From positions 434,001 to 498,000 of the forward strand of contig JAKFAO010000003.1 of assembly GCA_021527695.1 (NCBI GenBank): 64,000 nucleotides of DNA, read 5' to 3'. This DNA is from Naematelia aurantialba (lineage: Eukaryota; Basidiomycota; Tremellomycetes; Tremellales; Naemateliaceae). Positions 8,038 to 20,132 of this stretch are shown piece by piece. The notes beneath the pieces were generated by a model. It was not told the DNA's origin. It saw only the letters and a program-made list of their open reading frames with translations, and did not search any database. The first letter of the stretch is position 1. Each line of letters begins with the position of its first letter. Both the position numbers and the translations under genes were made by a program.

Positions 8038-10579
8038 GGTGGATGGGGTTTGTGCGGTGGTGCAGGTGTCGAGATATGGAAGATGTAGAGTGTATGTACA
8101 AGAGGTGGTGGGGTGAAGAAGCAACGGCGACGAGACCGGTGTGTCTTTAGGCCTCGATGTGTATGAGGGCTTTTTTTGCCAGGAAAGGCCCGGCTCGGGG
8201 GCTTGCAAGGTGGTGTCGATCAGCTCCGAAAAGCGCGGTCTTTTTTGCGAGTGTGGAATTGCACGCGTAGGCGGCGCAGGCAAGCGGCGGTGGTGGTGCC
8301 GGGTGGCTCTGGTCCGGAACGGAGCGGCGGTGCGTGTGTTCAGGTGTGTAGCTGCTCACTTGCGCAAAAAGGTAGAATGTGAAACTTTGTGCCAAGGTAG
8401 CTCTGGCGGAAAGCCAGATCTCGGGCGGCCACACGCAAGAAAGGGTAAACAAGGTATCCAATGTACTGTGCTCGATGATGAAGGAGGCGCCTGGACAGGA
8501 AATCACACATGCGCTCGCGCAGGACAGGGGCAGAGCCAGTCTCGCATGCAGGGGCAGAGTCTCTGGTGCGGTGGCAGCCCGCCACCCCACCGGGTCCCGA
8601 ACGCCTCGAAGCCTCAACGCACCCCGGCCCTCGTCTCCAACCCTCGAGGCGCCCCCCTGCTCTCCCTCGACTCCCCGTCCAGCTCCGCCTGTAGGTTTTG
8701 ACTGCGAAGCCTACTGCTCTTCCTTGGAGGCAAAAAACGAGGCCGCAACACGTTGCCGTCTCTCCCGAGCCTCTCCATCGCTTAGGGCGCAGGAAAAACA
8801 CAGGGCACAGACGTCGTAGAGTCGCTCCCCCACACGCGCACCCCGAATGAGTGGCAGCACGAGCAGTCAGTCCCGTGGCGGCCGACCCCTGGGCCACGAC
8901 GCGCGATCGGGCCAATCGCGGAGAAAGCGTCGTATCGGGGGTCGGGTCGTCGTGCGTGCCTATGCAATTTCCTCAGCGTGTCGGGTCCCGCGCCCGATGC
9001 CAGGCGGGATGGACTGCCCAATGGGCAAACAGCACGGCCGTGGCTGACATCAGGTGCGGTGTGTGTTGCGACACGCCTGCCTGGACAGCGTCACTGGAGA
9101 GAGATGCATTGCATAGGGCGAAGACCTCGCTGAGCCCGACGGCGCACGGGGCTTCGAGGTCCCACTCAGGTCCGGTGCCAGGTGTGCCACGGCACGTCCA
9201 CCAACTAACAGCGGGGGGGATAGTCGCCTGGCGCATCTGGCAAGATCCCCTCGCTCCGTTCGGGCTCGCGGCGAGAGGGAACCGCTACGGGGCTAACCTC
9301 TTCGGGCGATCAGGGCGATACCGTCTCTGTTCCTAGCAGGTAACGTGCCTCTGTATTCGTCGTCGCAGTCTTGCGGCTGCGTCCGCAACTGCCAAAAGTT
9401 GCTCCAGCTGCGCGTCCTCCACTTGTGTGATTGCGCAGCTTTTTGGCCCTTGGCGGCCAAGGTTGGCCCCCTGCTCCCGAGTACTCTAAAAGCCCACGTT
9501 TACGTTCACGTTCACGTCGGTCATTCGTGTGCGCTCGATTGCCGGAACCTTGAGACCGTGCCAATTGCATGGGCATGTGCTTTGCAGGGCAGCCCATCAA
9601 GCGACAGAATAAAAATCACAGACGGCGTCACCCGTTTCTCACGCATACCCAATTGTCTCGGAGAAACAATTTGCGTTCGACCCCTGAATGCGCTTGCGTT
9701 TGCTTCCAGCTCGTACGGAACTCTCGTCGTGGATGACGACGATGGCGATACGCGAGAACGGCACAGCAGTAACCTCGGTGACAGCGCTGTTGTGGTGGGC
9801 TGTGCTCAAGCTCCACACACTGGGCAACGGTCAGGTGGTCAGGTGCTGGACGGCGTCAGTTGCGTCAGTGGATCCATCGAGTTCAATGAACGCCTCCCGA
9901 GTGGCGTGGCCGCTGGGCAGTTAGTTCCCCATCGGCCCGAGCGGCGCCAAGTCGAGCCTAGTGGAGCTCCCACATCGCCGGCAGCGCCGACGGCCGATGA
10001 TGCCGCGCTTGACTCGAGTGTTCGACTACCCGGGTCACGTAGCCGCTCTGCCGCTCGGCCCTGATTCACGATCGTGCATGGGGACGCAGTCAGTCTGTGT
10101 GTTGGTCGGGCCTGATTCACTTAAGAGGGCCGTTCTGCAGATGTGTACAGACGTCACAGGACGCAAATGTCTCTCCGGATGCGGATGCGGGTGTGGTTGC
10201 GCGAGTCTAGTCTTGTGCAAAGGAACAGCCGCGAGAGATCGAGCTAGCAGGCCAAACACACTCGCAGCATATTGCAGTATCACCGACGCCGCTTACCTCG
10301 TACGGCCATTCCTCGCAGCCCACCCCACCAAGCGTCGAGCATCCTGCTTCAAGGCCAAGCTAGACCAGGTCAAGCGTGACTTTGTCTGACCTGGACCTGG
10401 ACTTGCAGCCAGCAGCGGGAGTCCCGCCCTCTGTGAGGACTCTCACCGCGCACTTTCGTGCATCCTCGACAATCCTCCACGCCTTGTGGAAGGATGCATG
10501 CACTGCGAAGGGAGAAGACGCTCGAGAGAGCATAGCATCCTCGCACATATAACACCTAGCTCAAATTCATTTTCAGGTT
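8038..10579. other. 2.5-kb gene-free region upstream of the peptide gene
   Basis: No open frame here shows a recognisable motif, a plausible intron pattern or a signal peptide. The frames of 150-240 codons have the skewed composition of chance frames in GC-rich DNA. The part just upstream of 8037 is CT-rich on the minus strand, as expected for the leader of the peptide gene. The size is large compared with other gaps in this window. Confidence 0.5.
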
Positions 10580-10668
10580 GCGCTCTTAGTGTAGGGGTTA
10601 ACATGCAAACTTCGGGTTAAACCGGGGCCTCCTGTTTGAGATGGAGGGTTCGAGTCCCTCAGAGCGCC
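10580..10668 (+). tRNA. tRNA-Pro(CGG) with a 16-nt intron
   Basis: The acceptor stem pairs perfectly (GCGCTCT at 10580-10586 with AGAGCGC at 10661-10667). The D arm (GTGT/ACAT) carries AGGGGTTA. The anticodon stem is CAAAC/GTTTG and the T arm is GAGGG TTCGAGT CCCTC. The loop reads TTCGGG, then a 16-nt insert, then T, so the anticodon is CGG with the intron at the canonical position after base 37. The B box GGTTCGAGTCC is intact. Without the intron the tRNA is 73 nt, without encoded CCA. It reads the proline codon CCG. Confidence 0.9.
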
Positions 10669-10676
10669 ATACGCTC

Positions 10677-10680
10677 TTTT
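10677..10680 (+). terminator. RNA polymerase III terminator of tRNA-Pro
   Basis: A run of four T lies eight bases after the tRNA end, with a second T4 run a few bases further on. Confidence 0.6.
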
Positions 10681-10960
10681 GTTTTCCACCCGACGAAATC
10701 TTTTGTTCTGGACGCTCATGGGTTCCACCGTCACGGTTCACAGGGATGCAGACTGCATCAGGTATTCTCTACAAGACAATCCTCTACGCAGACATCCATC
10801 TGCCATGTCGACGACATTCTCTCGCCTCGAGCGACCCATGGGTACAAACTGAGGACAGGGTCGTTGCTGATGTCTATCGAAAACACATCATCTTCATGGT
10901 GCCGAGGAATCGCTCCATCTGTCTCGCTTCACCTTGGTGGTCGTGAGCGTCCACGTCATC

Positions 10961-13442
10961 TCAGACGATTGTACCTCCCACACCGACACCGACACCCATA
11001 CCCATACCCATACCGATGCCCATGCCCATGCCCATGCCCATCCCAAGCGCGCCGGCCACGAGTTGCTCGTCGCACACCCGTCTACGCTCGGACGCCGCAA
11101 GCCTCTCCGCTTCGGCGTCGGCGAGCACGGCAGCTGCGATGCGCTGGTGCGATTGCAGCTTGTTGGACTGGGCTTGTAGTTGCAGCAGGTGGGCTTCGTG
11201 TGCTTTGAACTGTTGTTGTCAGTACAGAACAACCGCGGGACGACCGGTGTGGTCATGGACAGGACGAGGAGTGTGAGGAGTGAGGCGTGCCATGATCACG
11301 GACAGGACGATGAGTGTAAGGTGGGGGAATCGGCACAAAAACGCGCGACAGGCGAGCATGCATGATGAGCATGGTCAGTGAGAGGCAAAGCAATGAAAAA
11401 GGTGCACGCAGGACGCCGTGGCTGAAGCAGGCCATTGCTGGAGCACACCAATCTTGAAGCAGACCCATCCTTCAGCAGACGTCACTTACATTGGCGTGGA
11501 ATTGGGCATTGAGGAATCCGACTCTGAGAGGGGGCAGCTCGCTCAAGATCCGTGCTTCGTCGTCCTTAGCCCTAGCCTCGGCCTGTGCGGCCGCGGTCTC
11601 GGCGTCAAACACGGCTGGCACTGCCGTCTGCACAGAAAGCTGCGACACATCCTCGACTGGCTCTGGCGGCTTCACCTGCTCGGCAGGCGCTGCTCTGTCT
11701 GCGTCTGCATCTGCGTGACCAGGGTGGGCGGGATGCGGTTGCTGGGTGTCGTGGGGGGCTGCCGTTGGCATGGGCGTTGTCGTTGTCGCCGCGGCGGCGG
11801 CGGCGGGTACTGGTGCGTCGACGACATCGACAGCGGCCACAGGGGAGGAAGCGGAGGCTAAAGGCTTGCGCTCGGTCCATGAGAGTCGGCTGGTCTGGGG
11901 TGGAGGCGGTCGAGAGTACGGGTTGGCCGGCGTTGGCGCTTGGACGTCTGGGGCAGACGGGCCGGCGGAAGCGGCATTTGGAGCTGGCTGGGACTTGACA
12001 GAGGCAGTTGGTGTTGCGGGCTGCGGGGTGTGGGTGATCGATGCCAGTGCGCGAGGGCCGGTCGGGATCCGCTCGGCCCTGGGTGCCGAGGGCGGCAGAC
12101 GCGTCACTGGCGGGCCGACCCGGCGGACGTCGGAGAAGGCGGCGGGTGCAGGCTGCGCTGCGGTGTGGATGGAGGCGGACCGCTGGCGCGAGGGGTGGTT
12201 GGCGGGAGAAGGGCGCTTCCCGGGGCTGCGTGCAGGCGAGTACGAGGAGACGGAGCGGGTGGTGTAGGATGCGGGCGAGGACGAGCGCGATCTGGGTCTG
12301 TAGGTCGAAGGCGAGCGCCGAAGGGAGCGGGGACGAGGCGATGGCGAGCAACGGCGAGCGAACAGCGGAGAAGGGGAGCGCCGCCGCGCGAGGGGAGAGG
12401 GCGACCGGGAGCGGCGTCGCGACAGAGAGACAGGAGACGGGGAGCGACGCCGGGACGGCGCGGATGGCGAGCGGCGACGAGACGGCGGGGGCGACGACGG
12501 CGATCTACGGCGCAGCGGCGATGGTGATCTGCGACGTAGCGGCGGCGAGGGCGACCTGCGACGTAGCAGCGGCGAGGGTGACCTGCGACGTAGCAGCGGC
12601 GAGGGTGACCTGCGACGTAGCAGCGGCGAGGGCGATCTGCGACGGGCCACGCCAATGGGAGACGGTGATCTGCGGCGCAAGGAGAAAGGGGGGGACGGCG
12701 ACCTTCGTCTGGCCAACGGCGGGGGAGGGCGAGAGCGTCTTCGGTACCGGCTCATAGGTCGTGATGGCGAGGTGATCTGTCCTTCTTCAGGGGACGTCTC
12801 TCGTGTCGCTGTCCCGGCGCCGCCTCCTGCGCCACCGGTCCCACCATCGCCAGCACCAGCAGCACCAGCAGCACCGCCAGCACCAGCACCACCACCACCA
12901 CCAGAAGTAGAACCAGCACCACCACCACCACCAGAAGCAGAACCAGCACCGCCACCGGCGACACCAGCAACACTCCTCGCTGGACTGCGGTATCTCTCCC
13001 TGTCCCTCTCTCGGTCCCTATCACCACCGCCCACACTCCTCACAGGACTACGATGCCTATCCCTATCCCTATCGGTATTCCTTTCCATATTCCTTTCTCG
13101 TTCTCTATCCCGTTCTCTCGACCGTGATCGCGACCGCGACCACTCCCGCTCGCGTCGGTACCCTCTATCGCCAGCCCAATCGCGCTCACGCTCACGCTCA
13201 CGCTCACGCACGTCTCGCACATCTCGCACATCTCGCACATCTCGCACATCTCGCACATCGCGCACGTCCCGAGTCCGATTATACTGGTCCCATGAACGCC
13301 CGTTATCGCGATCCCTCTCTCGCTCGCGATACGCACCGCGCACGTCCCGAGACTCTGGGCGACGCGGCAGCGACGCGCTGAACGCCAGCACAGGCGACGG
13401 AGAGCGGTACCGCCTTCGCGGCGGAGACGGCGATCGCGGCAT
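10961..13442 (-). CDS. Arginine-serine-rich (RS) protein, likely pre-mRNA processing
   Basis: Two exons (13442-11490 and 11209-10961, donor GTAAGT, phase 0) give about 733 residues. The N-terminus is RS/RE-rich: MPRSPSPPRRRYRSPSP, then repeated DVR triplets, then RERERD runs. A Gly/Ala-rich hinge follows. Next is a long array of SPSPLLRRR and related RS units around residues 260-400, typical of splicing or mRNA-export factors. The second half is Pro/Ala-rich. The C-terminus has a short helical, possibly coiled-coil segment (AHLLQLQAQSNKLQ, EAERLAASERRR) and ends in an odd run of Met-Gly and then Val-Gly dipeptides. There is no RRM that I can see. The opposite strand is open over much of this region because of the repeats, but only the minus strand has a sensible start and splice pattern. 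Role inferred from composition only. Confidence 0.7.
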
Positions 13443-13684
13443 CGCAGTACTCCAACTCGTCGACGCAGAAAATGCCAGATGATGTGGATGCAATGTCCGA
13501 GGTATCAGGACGAAACAAAATTGCCGGCTGTTGCCACTGCCCAAAGTGGAGGCGACCGTTTCAGCAACCTCTGAACCTCCTGCTCGTCGATGAGCCTTGC
13601 CATACAGATGCCAAGCACTTTTGACCGCCTCAGTAATAAATGTACATGCACAAGATCTGTCACGCCTCCATTATGCTCGCTCGC

Positions 13685-16600
13685 CTATGCAAACCTGTTT
13701 CCCCTGGACATCAAGATACTTCCTCCCGACGAGCTCGACGATCCCTTTCGCAAAGGCGGCTTGGGGCCCATACGGCTTCCGGATCTAGTAGCGCCGGGCC
13801 CGCCAGACCCACCGGGTCCACCTTGTCCCGCAGGACGGTTCGACACCACAGAGACACCTGCCACGCCGCCCGCCCGCCGAGTGATCTGCGCTTCCGCCTT
13901 GACATACTCGGCGTAGGACTCCGTGTTCCGAAGCAGGCTCGTTTTGCGCATCGACGTCTAGATTCCATGAGCAACAAGTCACACAGGCCCATAAGGTATT
14001 ACCAAAACCTGAACTCACCTGACTTTCATCCAACGTGGTAGACGTCGAGACTGTCCGTACCGATCGTGCAATGGAGAATTGCGATTCTTCCATCTCAACA
14101 TCATCGTCCGTCAAGTCGACTGTCGTCCCAAAGGCACGCAACGCTCTCGAACCGTTAAAGCCAGCACCGTCAAAGCCAAGATCTCGATCAAGTTCAGCGT
14201 CAAACACCTCCAAATCTCGCTGACCTCCTGTAAGCCTCCTGACGATACTAGGGACGACGAGACTTACCCCGCGATTCATCTCGCCTCGCTTGCGAAGCAG
14301 TTGGAATACCTCCCTCCGTGACATGACTGGCTCGGGGCCCTTCGTCACAGTGGGCATGGTCTCTTCAGGCTCTTCGAAATCAGCGTCATCCGAGTCCAGG
14401 CCCTCTTCATAGGCCATTCTGAAAGCATTCTCCTCGCCTTCTGCGCTACGTTAGCCGGTCCTTTCCCAACTTGATTGTTCACTGACCAAGTCTGTCGAGA
14501 CCGTCTGCCTTTCCCAGCTGCCTCTTGCGCTTACGCATTTTTCTTGCCATTCGCCTTCTGCGCTTTTCCTCATCTTCATCGCCGTCCTCGTCGCTGTCCA
14601 AGAAATCGCGACCTTTGCGCTTCTGACGCGTCTCACCGGCGATGATTTTGCGCGCTTCAGCTTCTCGCCGTGCATCATCTGCCTCTTCAATCTCCCTGCA
14701 CAACATCAATGCCGATCCGGAGGGTACACACAGTCGCGACATACCTAGCTTTGGCGGCGGCAAGATCGTCCTGCCGCTTCTTCTCCTCCTCATCAATGTT
14801 TTGGTCGTCCACAAGATCCGGCACGTAGCCCTCGTCGTCCTCGTCCTCGTCCTCGTCGGGCCCACCAAGCATGCCCCACCCATTATCCTCGTCACTCTCT
14901 TCAGCCTGCTCGTCGACAAGGTCGGACCGTTTCTTTGGTCCTTTAGGTTGTTTGGCTCGCCGTGCAGCCATCAAGGCCTCGAAAGCGTTGCGCGGCTTCG
15001 CAGCTTCGACTTCCTGCATCTGCGATGGTGAGGACACCAGGTCAAGGTGCACGGAGGACCTGTCGTCCGCAACGGAGGAGCGACGAACACCACTCTGGGT
15101 CGGACTGACTGCCGGATCAGATAGCGTCATCTTGTGTGCTGATGCAATGCTCGGATCGTTGGCCATAGTATCTGACAAATTGAAACCAAGCGACACTTCC
15201 GAGCGGTAACCCGGGAGAGCCCGTGCGTGCTCGGACTCGTGCGACCGTGCCGTAGGCACAAGACTTGCTGGCTTGGTCTGCGTGAACAGACTGCACACCT
15301 CGTCAGCTAGACCGCTATGCCACGAGCAACACACCCTCGTTCATTCAAATACAGTTCTGCTGGCCGCGCCTGCTCCTGCAGATCGTCCATCATCGCCGCC
15401 TCGGCTTCTGCAGCAATGAGCGCATTGTCGCGTTCAGCCTGAGTTTCGCTGATGTCGATGCCAGGTAACAACGCTTGAGATGGCAGGAGGCCAACGGCAC
15501 CCGCCTGCCTCAACCGACTGAACCCATCCTATGCCATTATTAGCCTTGTCCTAGTCCGGATTGCACACTGCTCACGCCGAGGGATGCTCGATGCTCTTGA
15601 GTGTCCTCGAACAATTGAGAAAAGCCAGGGCTCCCGTCTCCACTCCCAAGGCCCGCCAAGTCTACGCTGTCGTTGTCCGGTGTTCGGGAGAAGGGCTGTG
15701 GCGGCAGCGCCGTTTCACCCAGTGGTGATCTGATCGACGGCTGTCTTGGTGTCTGATCAACCTCGGCTGGTTCTAGCGTGGGTGAGGCTCGCGTTCTGAA
15801 CTCCTTGACGCCGACAAGCCCATCATCCTCGTCTGAAGCCCGGGTTGGAGACTCGTTCTCCTTGTCAGTACTGCCAGTTGCTCCCGACGCGAACACGACC
15901 TCAGACTCTTCTGCTGCCTCAGCATCCGCCTCTTCCTCTCCACCGCTGTACACAACATCGTCCTCTTCTCCGCTGTATGTTGGGTTCTCGTCTCCGTCGC
16001 TTGCGTCGTCAGGGGCAAAGTCCTCGTCTTCAACATCTTCGTCCTCATCCTCCATGTCTCGCTCCTCTCTTTCTGCTCTCCGCTGATCCGCCTCGATACT
16101 CATTTGGACCAGCCTCTCCACATCGGTCTGCTTCCTCTCTGGCAATGCTCTTCCTCTGCCCCATTCCTCCTCCTTCTTCCTGGCAATCGCAATCACCTGC
16201 TGCTGATGCTTCTGCCTGATCATCGCATCGAGTTGCGCCTGGTTGACAGGAGCCTCCCTGCCCTGCTTCTGACCTGCTGGCCGGGCGCCACCATGCGAGT
16301 TGCGCATGGCTGCATGATTAAATGCCTTGCCCGCAAAGTCGCGATGCGTCTCCGTGATGTCATCCTGGTTTTGTTGACGGGGCAGCTTTCCCGCACGCCT
16401 CAGCCAGGCTTGGCGATTCTTGCTAGGAGGGTGCCCGGACTGCCCACTGGTCATGTGCAAAATGGCTTTGGCATCGGGACCTCGTCGGTGAGCTGGCTGA
16501 GCGGGGTTGATATCTCGTTTGGGAATGGATGGTAGCTCGATGGCGAGATCGTCGTCATCGGCTGTGAGTGGCTTCGATGGCATCCCTGATTTGCGCTGCA

Positions 16601-18221
16601 ACATTTTGCGCTTCAGTTCCTGTAGCTGCTTTCTCTTCTCTTCTACCTCGAGTTTGGCGCGCTTCTTTGCGTCGTTTTGTTCCAACAGTCGTCGCACGTC
16701 GAGTGGACCATCATCGTCGTATTGAGCGTCTGATGTACTCGGAACAGCGAATTTGCGTTGCAAAGTATGGCCAGCATGTGGGGTGGGTGAGGACGATCCA
16801 GCCTCTGGGGCGGTCTCTACAATCATAGTGTTCTTCTTGACATGGTCGGCGGAACTCGGCGTGAAAGCTGAGATGTCGTCTGCTGGAGTTGTCTGAGTAG
16901 GACTCGTCTTCGGCGATTGACGAGAGAAGGAGAGGCCGGGCGTGTTGCTGTGGCCATGTCAGCTGACTAAACGCCCCAAGAAGAATTATGCCCACCTGAG
17001 TGCGGGGCTTCTGATCACTTCTGTTGCGCGGAGAAGCCAAGAGCTGATTGGCAGTCTCTTCGCTTCAGGCTTGATGATCTCTACATGCCTCTCTGTTCCA
17101 CCATCAGCCAAGTCGATGCAGACTCTGGACACGCACCTCTTTCCGCCCTGGCCATATCTTTGAACATTTCCTGTTTGTCTTTCATATTCAACGGCTGGAC
17201 GACCATCAGTTCACCGCCACGGCAAAACATGGGAACACACCTTGATCTTTTTCGGCTCTTTGCTCTTCCCATTGGCCGCATCATCATCGAAGAGCCCTAC
17301 GGGATCCCTTGGCGATGTGGATCCGGCAGACCCTTCGCGCTGCGTATCATCACCGTCCTCATCCTCGTCGGCCAGCGTATTCAGGAAGGCCTGCACATCC
17401 TGCTTTGCTCCATCGACTCCGCGATCCAACTTTGTTGCTGGACCGCCCTCGTCATCGGAATCATCGCCGAAGAGCATGTCTGCCAAGTTCAATCCACTAG
17501 CAGCACGATGAGTCTCGGTCTCTGTAGCATCTTCTGCTTCATGTTCTTCAGCATTGCGTCCCTTCATGACTCCAGGCGACGCAGACCTTTGATGCCCGCG
17601 CGCTTCGGCCTGGGAGCTGGCGAACGAAGGGCTTGCAGAATGACGAGGCGCAGTTCTGGGCGGCGACGACGATGAGGGTGATACCGCAACCGCCTCGGAC
17701 CCTGGAAGCGAAGTCAAGCTCGACGATCCTCCAAGAACCTGTTTGAGCACTTGTAGTGTCTCCTTGGCGGGTATCGGACTGTCGCTACGCTCTTGGACTG
17801 GGGATGCGACAGGCTCGCCTCGTGCTTTCCTTCTCATTTGCTCCATCTCTAGCTTTATCGCCTCGAGATCCTCCTCGTCATCAGTTTCTTCCGGCTCAGG
17901 CTCGACTTTGGGGGCACCAAACGTTGTGAGCTTCGCACGCGAGGTAGCAGACTGTTTTGGCGACGAGGCATCGTCCGACGCGTCCCACTCATCGAGCGAG
18001 TCTCGCCACGAGGAATTTGCGTGCGACCATCGGTTGAGCAGACCCTTGGCCGGCGAGACACGCGGGGCGGCGGTGAACAGGGCAGAAGTCGATGGGCCGT
18101 CATCCACTTCAGGGGATAGTGGCCGCTGACGGCCATATGTTCGCCTGGGGGCCGGCTGAGCAAGTCCCGACGAAGCATGCTCAAAGGAGGATCGAGGCGC
18201 GGACACAGTCGAGGCGGCCAT
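13685..18221 (-). CDS. MRC1: Mediator of replication checkpoint MRC1 / claspin
   Basis: Replication-fork protein that couples helicase and polymerase and recruits the checkpoint kinase (Chk1/Cds1) at stalled forks. Starts at the ATG at 18221. The main exons are at about 18221-17230, 17170-16830 (partly intron), 16826-15550, 15510-15310, 15290-14750, then smaller ones to 13685. The protein is very acidic and Ser/Thr-rich. The conserved Mrc1-like domain lies at about 15000-14500: NAFEALMAARRAKQPKG, then GYVPDLVDDQNIDEEEKKRQ and RREAEARKIIAGETRQKRKG. The C-terminal part includes VMSRREVFQLLRKRGEMNRG. Several SQ/TQ sites in the N-terminal half could be kinase targets. The last exon (MRKTSLLRNTESYAEYVKAE onwards) ends at 13685. 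Some short introns in the first half were not fixed base by base. Confidence 0.85.
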
Positions 18222-18583
18222 GGTGCTGCTCAGACGTCAGCTAGCATCACAGGACCTCCAGCCTGGATCTCACCGATCTGGTTCTCCTACTGAGACCTTG
18301 AATAGCACGGTAGCGTCGTGTCCCTCGCAAGTATCTTGCACGATCCAGCTGCTGTGTGCCCGCTGAGAGTGCAAGAGAGTCAAAGAGGTCAAAAGAAGTC
18401 AAAGCGCGACGCGTCGAGAAGAAATCAAAATCACCGGAAGCATCGGTATCAGTCAGAGTGTCTGATCCTCCACTGCCACGTCATCCTGTATTTTTCAAAA
18501 GTCGTCCTGGAGGAGCAGTGGACCATAGAGAGAAGGCTGTCACTTGCAACACTGCCCGACATCAAGCTCGAATCGCAAGAACA

Positions 18584-19520
18584 ATGGGTCGTGTGAGGCG
18601 TTCTAGGTAGGTCTCATCGCGGTGGTGGTGGTTTCCGCCGTTTCTTCTTGGAGCTAGTCTTTGGCACGGGACTGTCCTTCCAGTTTCCTCCTTGCGTCTC
18701 TGAGCGGGCCTGGACTGCTGGATCAAGGCAGTTTCACCAATGGAGCAAGCTGATTGGCATGACAGAACGCACAACGCCAGACGAGACGTCCATCGAGCGG
18801 CACGAACACGGGCGAGGGTGAAGGACCTGGATCAGATCCAGCAGGATCTTCTTCCGGGCAACAAGAACAAGCTCGAGGCGCAGGAGATTGACGAGGACAA
18901 ACCAGGACTCGGCCAGCACGTGAGTGGTCCCGTCCAGAACCTGAGGACGCAAACTCGCCGTTCCATTTCCTGTGTCCGAGTGGAGCCATGCTGACCCGGT
19001 GGCGCAGTATTGCGTCGAATGTGCAAAGTAAGCTACAGCCCTCGAACGCAGCGAGTGCGAGAAAGGCTTATTCTGGGCAGATACTGCGAGACCAATGTCG
19101 CCTTGGTTCAACACAGAAAGAGCAAGATCCACAAGTGAGTCTGGAACTATTTCTTTGCGCATCTCACCTCTCGTCCCCTACCGACGCCTCCTGCGCCATC
19201 AAGCGCAAATGCACGCATCCTTGACGCTTCGTGAAGCGGAGTGGATTACCACTGTTTGCCACTCGTCTGCCTGTATGCGCCATATGCGCGGCACAACAAT
19301 GCACGTGGATGTATGAAACGCCTGAGCTGACCAGATCAGACGCCGGTTAAAGGAGCTGCGAGATCCCGCATACACGCAGGCCGAAGCTGAGCGCGCCGCA
19401 GGCCTGAGCACCGACAATCGCCAGAGAGGGGTCGAGGAGGTCGTTCGGCGACTGGACGCGATGCCAGGGGTCGAGGAGGAGGTGACTGAAACGCAGGGCT
19501 CGGCCATCACATCAAAGTAG
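18584..19520 (+). CDS. BUD20: BUD20 / ZNF593-type pre-60S export zinc-finger protein
   Basis: Shuttling C2H2 protein that joins late pre-60S ribosomal particles. Four coding pieces were placed: 18584-18606 (MGRVRRSR), 18766-18919, 19008-19027 and about 19103-19134, then 19342-19520. The joined product reads RTHNARRDVHRAARTRARVKD, then KPGLGQHYCVECAKYC, ETNVALVQHRKSKIHKRRLK and PAYTQAEAERAAG. This matches the family order: basic N-terminus, acidic linker, one C2H2 finger (Cys-x2-Cys ... His-x5-His) and the PYTQ-EAERAAG tail. The introns cut the finger into small exons; all junctions keep frame. The divergent start to MRC1 at 18221 leaves 362 bp of shared upstream DNA. Confidence 0.88.
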
Positions 19521-20132
19521 CCTGGGCCATTCTAGGGTGGTATCAGTTTTTGGTGCTGGTGATGGCGAGGGTGATGTTGTACGAGTATCCCGCCAGGGGA
19601 GTTTGCCATCTGCATGTACGTCTTTGCGTCGCCATGCTACTCGCTGCCAGTGACCACGCGAGAGGAGTCTCGAGTCGCCGAATGTCCAATCGGACACAAG
19701 GCCCGGTCCCACTGCAGCAGCACGAGGCGACAGATCACCTCGGAGGAAAAGGGACCCGAGCGAGCGGCCAAGGGGGGGGGGGGGGGGTGCGGAGGGGGCG
19801 AAGGGGAGGAGGGGAGGTGGGGAGGTGGGGAGGAGGGTCGTGGGTGCAGCGGCGGCTACACCGTGTGGTGTCGGAAGACTGTGTGTCCTCTCACTGTTCC
19901 CCCCCGTTTGCGTATGGCGTGATGCGCTTGCTGCGAGGCGCCGAGAGTATCGTTGTCAGAGATTCAGAGGGATGCTAAAGCTTTAGTCTGCGATCAAGAG
20001 CTGTTGTCCTTTGCGTGTTGCGAGTTGGCCGATCAACACAGACGTGCGCCTCGAGGCAGCCTCAAAAGCGTGCGCCTCTGATCGTGTTCTCCTTCGCTCT
20101 TGTCCCGCCTTGCCTCGACGTGGACGGCCCAG
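19521..20132. repeat. Gene-free gap with 16-G homopolymer and G-rich tract
   Basis: Nothing coding is apparent. Bases 19772-19787 are sixteen consecutive G, and G-runs continue to about 19850 (GGGGAGGAGGGGAGGTGGGG). The plus strand could fold into G-quadruplexes. Confidence 0.6.

Noticed and set aside
8340..8915. 191-codon minus-strand frame upstream of the peptide gene
   Set aside because: Composition (Arg/Gly/Ala/Ser) is that of chance frames in GC-rich DNA; no signal peptide, repeats or Lys-Arg sites.
12655..13482. 275-codon plus-strand frame rich in PPPPPE and SRTSRTSRT repeats
   Set aside because: It is the antisense of the RS-repeat gene; repetitive RS codons keep the other strand open. 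It has no sensible start, splice sites or motif.
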